Assembly: GCA_946184255.1 (NCBI GenBank)
Contig: CAMHFA010000060.1
Coordinates: 1 to 6,819 of the forward strand
Source: an uncultured Bacteroidales bacterium
GTDB taxonomy: Bacteria > Bacteroidota > Bacteroidia > Bacteroidales > UBA932
DNA: 6,819 bases
Direction of reading: 5' to 3'
Below, in pieces: positions 5,382-6,819 of this stretch (position 1 is the stretch's first letter; every line of letters starts with the position of its first letter). A program made the translations under genes and the position numbers. Below the pieces are notes generated by a model. It was not told the DNA's origin. It did not search any database and was given only the letters and a program-made list of their open reading frames with translations.

Positions 5382-6819
5382 TTAAATTTTCTTTGTCATC
5401 GTTAGAATATTACTGTCTCCTTCCCGTTTGTAGGTAATGGAGTCCATTATGTTGCGGGCCATGAAAATACCGAGGCCGCCAATTCCGCGTTCTTCTGCTC
5501 CCAGAGTGGTATCAACCTCCGGTGCTGCTGTCGGATCGAAAGGAACTCCGCTATCAGAGATGGTAAATATGACAGAATCATCCTTGATGGTCGCATCAAC
5601 AGCTGCCAGCCCTATCTTGCCTTCTGGGTAAGCGTACATTATCACGTTGCTCACGATCTCCTCGAGGGCAAGATTGATACCATTTACAACATCTTGCCCG
5701 ACTTTCTTTCCTTCAAAAACATAATCCACGAATCCCTTCAGACGGGGAATCTCCTTTATGTCGTTAGACAGCACCATATGGTAACCGGAGCACCTCTTCA
5801 ATGAATCATTGGTGAAGTGGATGAGTAACATTGTCAGGTCATCACTCTGCGGAGCATCCTTTACGAAGTCATACACATTCTTCTTCATAATGTCCAGATG
5901 CTCCTGAGCACTCCTGCGGGAAGTGAGGACCGACAACATCCGTTTCTCACCGAACAACTCGTGAACACTGTTCTCGGCCTCTGTCAAACCATCTGTATAA
6001 AGGAACAAGGCATCGTCATCATAAAGATCGATTTCCTGCTCTTCGAAAGTCATTTCCTTGATAATTCCCAAAGGAAGGTTAGGAATAACCTGGAGCATTT
6101 CTTTCTTGTCAGCGAGCAGTACAGGGGCATTATGACCGGCATTGCAGAACCTCAAATGGCCGGTTGAGAGGTCCAGGATTCCGCAGAAGAATGTTACGAA
6201 GAAATTATTCTCATTCGCCTCGAACATACTGTCGTTCATCATTGAGACAATGAGTCCAGGGCTGTTTTCACGCGAAGAAATGGAACGGAAAAGACTTCTG
6301 GTCACCGCCATGACCAATGAAGCAGGAACTCCCTTTCCGGAAACATCACCTATGCAGAAGAACAGTTTTTCATCACGGATATAGAAATCATAAAGGTCTC
6401 CACCAACCTCCCTTGCCGGATCCAACAGAGCTGATATGTCAATGTCGTGCCTTTCAGGGAAAGGCGGGAAAACCTTGGGAATCATGGCCATCTGGATAGC
6501 GCTGGCGATACTGAGCTCACTGGCCATCCTCTGCTCCTTTTCCGACATCTCCTTTACCTTCGCCTGATCCCTGGCCACGAAATAAAGGATAAGGAAAAGC
6601 ATCAGAAGGCCGATGATCTGGGACAGCCGCACCAATTTGTTGGTCTTCCTTGATTCGCTGAAAATCTCGTCTTCAGGAATCACTATCGACATCGCCCAGC
6701 CTGTCCGTTCAACAGGAGCATAATAGACATAATGTGTCTTCCCCTCGTAGTTGATAGACATATTACCTGTCCCTCCGGTCATCAATTCCCTGGCCAGGCT
6801 ATGAATGGCGGACGTGTCT
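5382..6819 (-). CDS. Membrane SpoIIE-type PP2C phosphatase fused to RsbW-like ATPase, with Cache-like sensor end (5' end outside window)
   Basis: The frame is open to the right edge, so the true start lies outside. Residues are counted from codon 6785; 11 more codons precede it in the window. Residues 14-43 (YEGKTHYVYYAPVERTGWAM, then VIPEDEIF) look like the membrane-proximal end of a dCache sensor domain, outside the cytoplasm. One membrane helix follows (about 54-71), then a short helical linker (72-100). The PP2C/SpoIIE domain (about 105-325) has EVGGDLYDFY (D130, D133), GDVSGKGVPASL (D147), CNAGHNAP, YTDGLTEAEN (D265) and SDDLTML (D315, D316), so all metal-binding acidic positions are present. 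A GHKL kinase domain (about 335-467) has NLALEEIVSNVI (E376, N380), SDSGVPFDP (G1 box) and GIGGLGIFMAR (G2 box). The protein therefore holds both arms of a partner switch. The STAS gene begins four bases after its TAA. No HAMP domain is obvious. Confidence 0.92.
   Translation of the reverse strand, partial: DTSAIHSLARELMTGGTGNMSINYEGKTHYVYYAPVERTGWAMSIVIPEDEIFSESRKTNKLVRLSQIIGLLMLFLILYFVARDQAKVKEMSEKEQRMASELSIASAIQMAMIPKVFPPFPERHDIDISALLDPAREVGGDLYDFYIRDEKLFFCIGDVSGKGVPASLVMAVTRSLFRSISSRENSPGLIVSMMNDSMFEANENNFFVTFFCGILDLSTGHLRFCNAGHNAPVLLADKKEMLQVIPNLPLGIIKEMTFEEQEIDLYDDDALFLYTDGLTEAENSVHELFGEKRMLSVLTSRRSAQEHLDIMKKNVYDFVKDAPQSDDLTMLLIHFTNDSLKRCSGYHMVLSNDIKEIPRLKGFVDYVFEGKKVGQDVVNGINLALEEIVSNVIMYAYPEGKIGLAAVDATIKDDSVIFTISDSGVPFDPTAAPEVDTTLGAEERGIGGLGIFMARNIMDSITYKREGDSNILTMTKKI

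Noticed and set aside
6780..6785. Start of the phosphatase gene at TTG 6785 or ATG 6782
   Set aside because: The frame continues open to the right edge, and a start here would cut the Cache-like sensor domain in the middle. The real start is outside the window.

Overview
The window looks like a compact stretch of a Bacteroidota (probably Bacteroidales) chromosome. The reasons are that base composition is near 50% GC, coding density is nearly complete, starts lack clear Shine-Dalgarno sequences, a PlsC+GNAT aminolipid acyltransferase is present, and so is a small LAB_N membrane protein of the type seen in that phylum. The assignment rests on gene content and is not proven. There are six protein-coding genes, five on the minus strand and one on the plus strand. 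I see no RNA genes, insertion sequences or CRISPR arrays. The only non-coding DNA of note is a 56-base divergent spacer at 3153-3208.

Right-hand operon (minus strand, read from the right edge to 3579): a membrane-anchored SpoIIE-type phosphatase comes first (its 5' part lies outside the window). It carries the end of a Cache-like sensor domain, one membrane segment, a PP2C/SpoIIE phosphatase domain and an RsbW-like ATPase/kinase domain. Four bases later comes a 100-residue STAS protein, the expected partner-switch substrate. It overlaps by ATGA with a CPA1-type potassium/proton antiporter carrying a C-terminal TrkA_C/RCK_C domain. The layout is sensor, then switch, then ion transporter, in one tightly coupled transcription unit.

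Middle: a plus-strand MutT-type Nudix hydrolase (3209-3595) converges on the antiporter gene. The two 3' ends overlap by 17 bases, and both stop codons lie inside a short perfect inverted repeat.

Left-hand operon (minus strand, 3152 to the left edge): a 597-residue two-domain acyltransferase (N-terminal PlsC/OlsA-like, C-terminal GNAT/OlsB-GlsB-like) is translationally coupled (TGATG) to an unusual open frame. That frame starts as a duplicated LAB_N membrane protein and continues without a stop into a CtlX-like guanidino-group-modifying hydrolase, which is cut by the left edge. CtlX-type enzymes are known to turn citrulline into ornithine, and OlsF-type acyltransferases make ornithine lipids. 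The coupling therefore suggests, as inference only, a membrane-tethered ornithine-supply and aminolipid-synthesis unit. This is the most interesting part of the window.
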